This document shows, piece after piece, positions 6,449 through 8,327 of a stretch of 8,327 bases of DNA. The translations under genes and the position numbers were made by a program. The notes under the pieces were generated by a model. It was not told the DNA's origin. It made no database searches and was given only the letters and a program-made list of their open reading frames with translations. Numbering within the stretch: position 1 is the first letter of the stretch; the number at the start of each line of letters is the position of its first letter. Source of the DNA: DSBN01 sp041686355 (GTDB taxonomy: Bacteria > Spirochaetota > Spirochaetia > DSM-16054 > Sediminispirochaetaceae); the NCBI GenBank assembly GCA_041686355.1, contig JAWLDZ010000094.1:1-8327 (forward strand), given 5' to 3'.

Positions 6449-8327
6449 TTACTCCGAACGCAGAGAAATGGGAGCGTATGCTCTTCCGTTGCCGGCAAAA
6501 TATTTTGAGAAAAACTCATAATAGTTCAGCCTAAGAGACTGAATGCCGGCGGACAGTCCCTCTAATCCGATTACCAGTGCATTTCCCAGCAGCAGAACTA
6601 AATAGGACCACACCGTAAAGTTTCCGTTGGAGGCGGCCATCTCCGCAATCTGAAAAAAGGCCATCATCAAACTTACGTGGGCAATCCCGAGACCGGCGAC
6701 ACGCATAAAGGAGAGGGTGTTCGATAAATATCCGGAGAAAATCTCCAGCAGTTCAACCAGCCACTCCATAATCATATCCAGGATATTCGCCGAATGCCGC
6801 TGCTCCGGCGGCAGCCTTCGATTGTGGCGGACATGCTCCAGCACCGGTTTCGCCCCCAACAGGAGCACAGGCAGCCCTAAAAGAAGCAGCAGTACAGCCC
6901 CCCCCGGCAGCTCCTTATAGCCATGACCGGCAAAGAAAAAAGCGGTGTAGGTACCGGCAGCGTAAATCCAGCCGACCAACAGCCCTCCATTGCCCCACAC
7001 CAGTCCGAACCAGTCACGCCTGCGGATGCGGTTCACCCAATTTATGAGCAATCCGGTGGCAATCACTGCAATACCAAAATAGATCGTCAGAAGCAGAATG
7101 TCGGACATCGTTTTTACACTGCCCGCCCCGCCTTCGTGTCCGGCCACAATCCCATGATAATCAAACCACAGGGGCGGCAGCAGCGCTGTTCCGAAATAGG
7201 AGCCGAATAAAGCCCCGCTGACAATTGCCGCAGCCCCGCAGTAACTGATCAGGGGATAGATCATGGTCTTTTTTCCCCGTTTGCGCGACCTTCGGTCTCC
7301 TATCAAGCCGATAAGCAGGACCACCAGCCCGTGACCCACATCGCCGAACATCAGCGCAAACATTGCCAGGTAAAACACCGCAACCATTGGGGTCGGATCA
7401 ATCGACCCGTAGGTCGGTATGCCGTAGTTTTCTACCAGCGACTGAAAGGGACGGAGGGCCTCAGGATTTTTCATCTGCACCGGAACCTGTTTTGGGACCT
7501 CCGGGTCTCCGCCCTTATGGGGGGTATGCCACTCCAGGTAACAACGCCCCTCGGTGGCCTCCATCAGAGTTTTGCTTACCTCTTCCTTCTTTTCAGCGGG
7601 GAGCCAGCCGGAAAACAGGTAGGTTCTTTCGGTTTTACGGTAGTACCCCTGAATCCTGCGCAGCAACTCGCGCATACGCAGTCCGGTCCACAGCCGCTCA
7701 AGGGTTTCCGAGCGCTCTTCTACGGTCCGGCTTAGGCCCTCGTCCAGATCCTGCTGCTTATAGCGCAGCGCTTCGAGTTTGGCATCTAACTCCTCTACCG
7801 GCAGCCGTGTTTTGCCTTGCCCGTCCCCAGCGTCCTCTTGGTACTGACGCTCTTCCCAGCTGTACTTCTCGAGCAGCCGCTCTACCCGGCTGTTGTCACG
7901 CTTAAGGGTAATCAGAAAATCGAGCGGCTCGCCGCCGCCTGCAGAACTCGTTTCACCCGAAACGGAGCCTTCCCCAGCTGCAACTCCCTGCTCAGGCAGG
8001 TACACCGAAGGCAGTTTACTAACTTCTTTTTCAAAGGCAGCCCGGTTCTCCTTGGGCAGGGTACCGGTGTGCACCGTAATGTAGGTATGAGAACCCTTGG
8101 CCAAAGCCGGACCCCCGGCCTTTGTGCCGGCGCGGCCGCTTCTTCCGGAAGCATTCCGACCCGCGGAGCGGCCGCCCGCATCCGGCATCTGCCGGCGCAG
8201 CTCCTGGAGACGCAGAATCTCCTCCTGCACCTCCTTTTGTTTCTCCCGGATCTTACGGAACTCGCCGCCGAGTTTATCTATCTCCCGCTCTGCCTCGGAC
8301 AAATCCAAAGGCTCCTGGCTGGACTCA
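6449..8327 (-). CDS. atpI: V/A-type ATPase subunit I (membrane stator, a-type), N-terminus missing
   Basis: Subunit I is the 116-kDa/a-type subunit that provides the ion half-channels facing the K ring and anchors the peripheral stalks. The reading frame is open to the window edge. The TTG at 8308 would be a start only by default, and the upstream codons (ESSQEPL) are in frame, so the N-terminus is cut off, perhaps by some 40-80 residues judging from family length. Counting from the TTG codon, 1-300 is the cytoplasmic arm with coiled coils. From about 307 there are some seven or eight membrane segments, starting at the signature IDPTPMVAVFYLAMFALMFG. The channel arginines are R536 (LSFMRVAGLGIAH) and R593 (SLRLNYYEFFSKYF), corresponding to yeast Vph1 R735 and R799. 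Residues 42-71 are an odd Gly/Arg/Ser/Ala-rich, GC-rich insert, and 107-127 is a second Gly/Ser-rich stretch. The stop is at 6449-6451. Confidence 0.95.
   Translation of the reverse strand, partial: ESSQEPLDLSEAEREIDKLGGEFRKIREKQKEVQEEILRLQELRRQMPDAGGRSAGRNASGRSGRAGTKAGGPALAKGSHTYITVHTGTLPKENRAAFEKEVSKLPSVYLPEQGVAAGEGSVSGETSSAGGGEPLDFLITLKRDNSRVERLLEKYSWEERQYQEDAGDGQGKTRLPVEELDAKLEALRYKQQDLDEGLSRTVEERSETLERLWTGLRMRELLRRIQGYYRKTERTYLFSGWLPAEKKEEVSKTLMEATEGRCYLEWHTPHKGGDPEVPKQVPVQMKNPEALRPFQSLVENYGIPTYGSIDPTPMVAVFYLAMFALMFGDVGHGLVVLLIGLIGDRRSRKRGKKTMIYPLISYCGAAAIVSGALFGSYFGTALLPPLWFDYHGIVAGHEGGAGSVKTMSDILLLTIYFGIAVIATGLLINWVNRIRRRDWFGLVWGNGGLLVGWIYAAGTYTAFFFAGHGYKELPGGAVLLLLLGLPVLLLGAKPVLEHVRHNRRLPPEQRHSANILDMIMEWLVELLEIFSGYLSNTLSFMRVAGLGIAHVSLMMAFFQIAEMAASNGNFTVWSYLVLLLGNALVIGLEGLSAGIQSLRLNYYEFFSKYFAGNGRAYAPISLRSE

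Noticed and set aside
8132..8175. Two NotI-like GCGGCCGC octamers as cloning or vector remnants
   Set aside because: They lie in an uninterrupted reading frame of subunit I with no linker or vector sequence around them, and are explained by Ala/Gly/Arg-rich coding.
8306..8308. TTG as the true start of subunit I
   Set aside because: The frame is open to the window edge with no stop, no ribosome binding site precedes the TTG at proper spacing, and the protein would lack the expected N-terminal strand of the family. The gene is treated as truncated.

Overview
The window is one bacterial operon, read entirely on the minus strand, for a rotary V/A-type (vacuolar/archaeal-type) ATPase. In order of transcription, from high to low coordinates, the genes are: subunit I (stator/ion half-channel, 5' end cut off by the window edge), subunit K (proteolipid c-ring, interrupted by a 100-N assembly gap), F, E, A (catalytic), B (non-catalytic nucleotide-binding), D (central rotor shaft), a UspA-fold universal stress protein, and a stand-alone PTS EIIA protein of the fructose/mannitol/Ntr type. 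Genes from K onward overlap or are 3-22 bases apart, so they almost certainly share a transcript. No confident promoter is visible; it probably lies upstream of subunit I, outside the window.

How it works together: A and B form the A3B3 head that binds and hydrolyses (or makes) ATP. D and F form the rotor axle. E contributes to the peripheral stalks. I and the K ring form the membrane ion channel and turbine. No gene for subunit C (the V0d-like socket between axle and c-ring) or for the stalk partner G/H is present between I and D, so these must lie outside the window (most simply upstream of I) or be missing. The K proteolipid lacks the Na+-ligand residues of the Enterococcus hirae ring, which points to H+ rather than Na+.

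Region by region: 6449-8327 is subunit I. 6333-6448 is the only sizeable intergenic space; it holds two perfect inverted repeats directly in front of the strong ribosome binding site of K. 5759-6332 is K, with N at 6013-6112 flanked by exact 99-base copies of the same sequence. This looks like an unmerged contig overlap; removing 199 bases restores one intact 124-residue gene. 944-5755 is F-E-A-B-D, all intact. 4-963 holds the Usp and EIIA genes, the part of the locus that is not core ATPase and may link the pump to energy or ion status.

Organism: the host is a bacterium of moderately GC-rich composition. The order I-K-F-E-A-B-D resembles, from memory, one of the two V-ATPase loci of treponemes and relatives, so Spirochaetota is my first guess, with an anaerobic Firmicute as the alternative; this is weakly supported. 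The N gap and overlapping contig ends indicate a draft or metagenome assembly. I see no mobile element, CRISPR array, tRNA or rRNA, and no clearly novel system. The points most worth a second look are the K-gene assembly artefact, the two hairpins before K, the absent C and G/H subunits and the attached Usp/EIIA pair.
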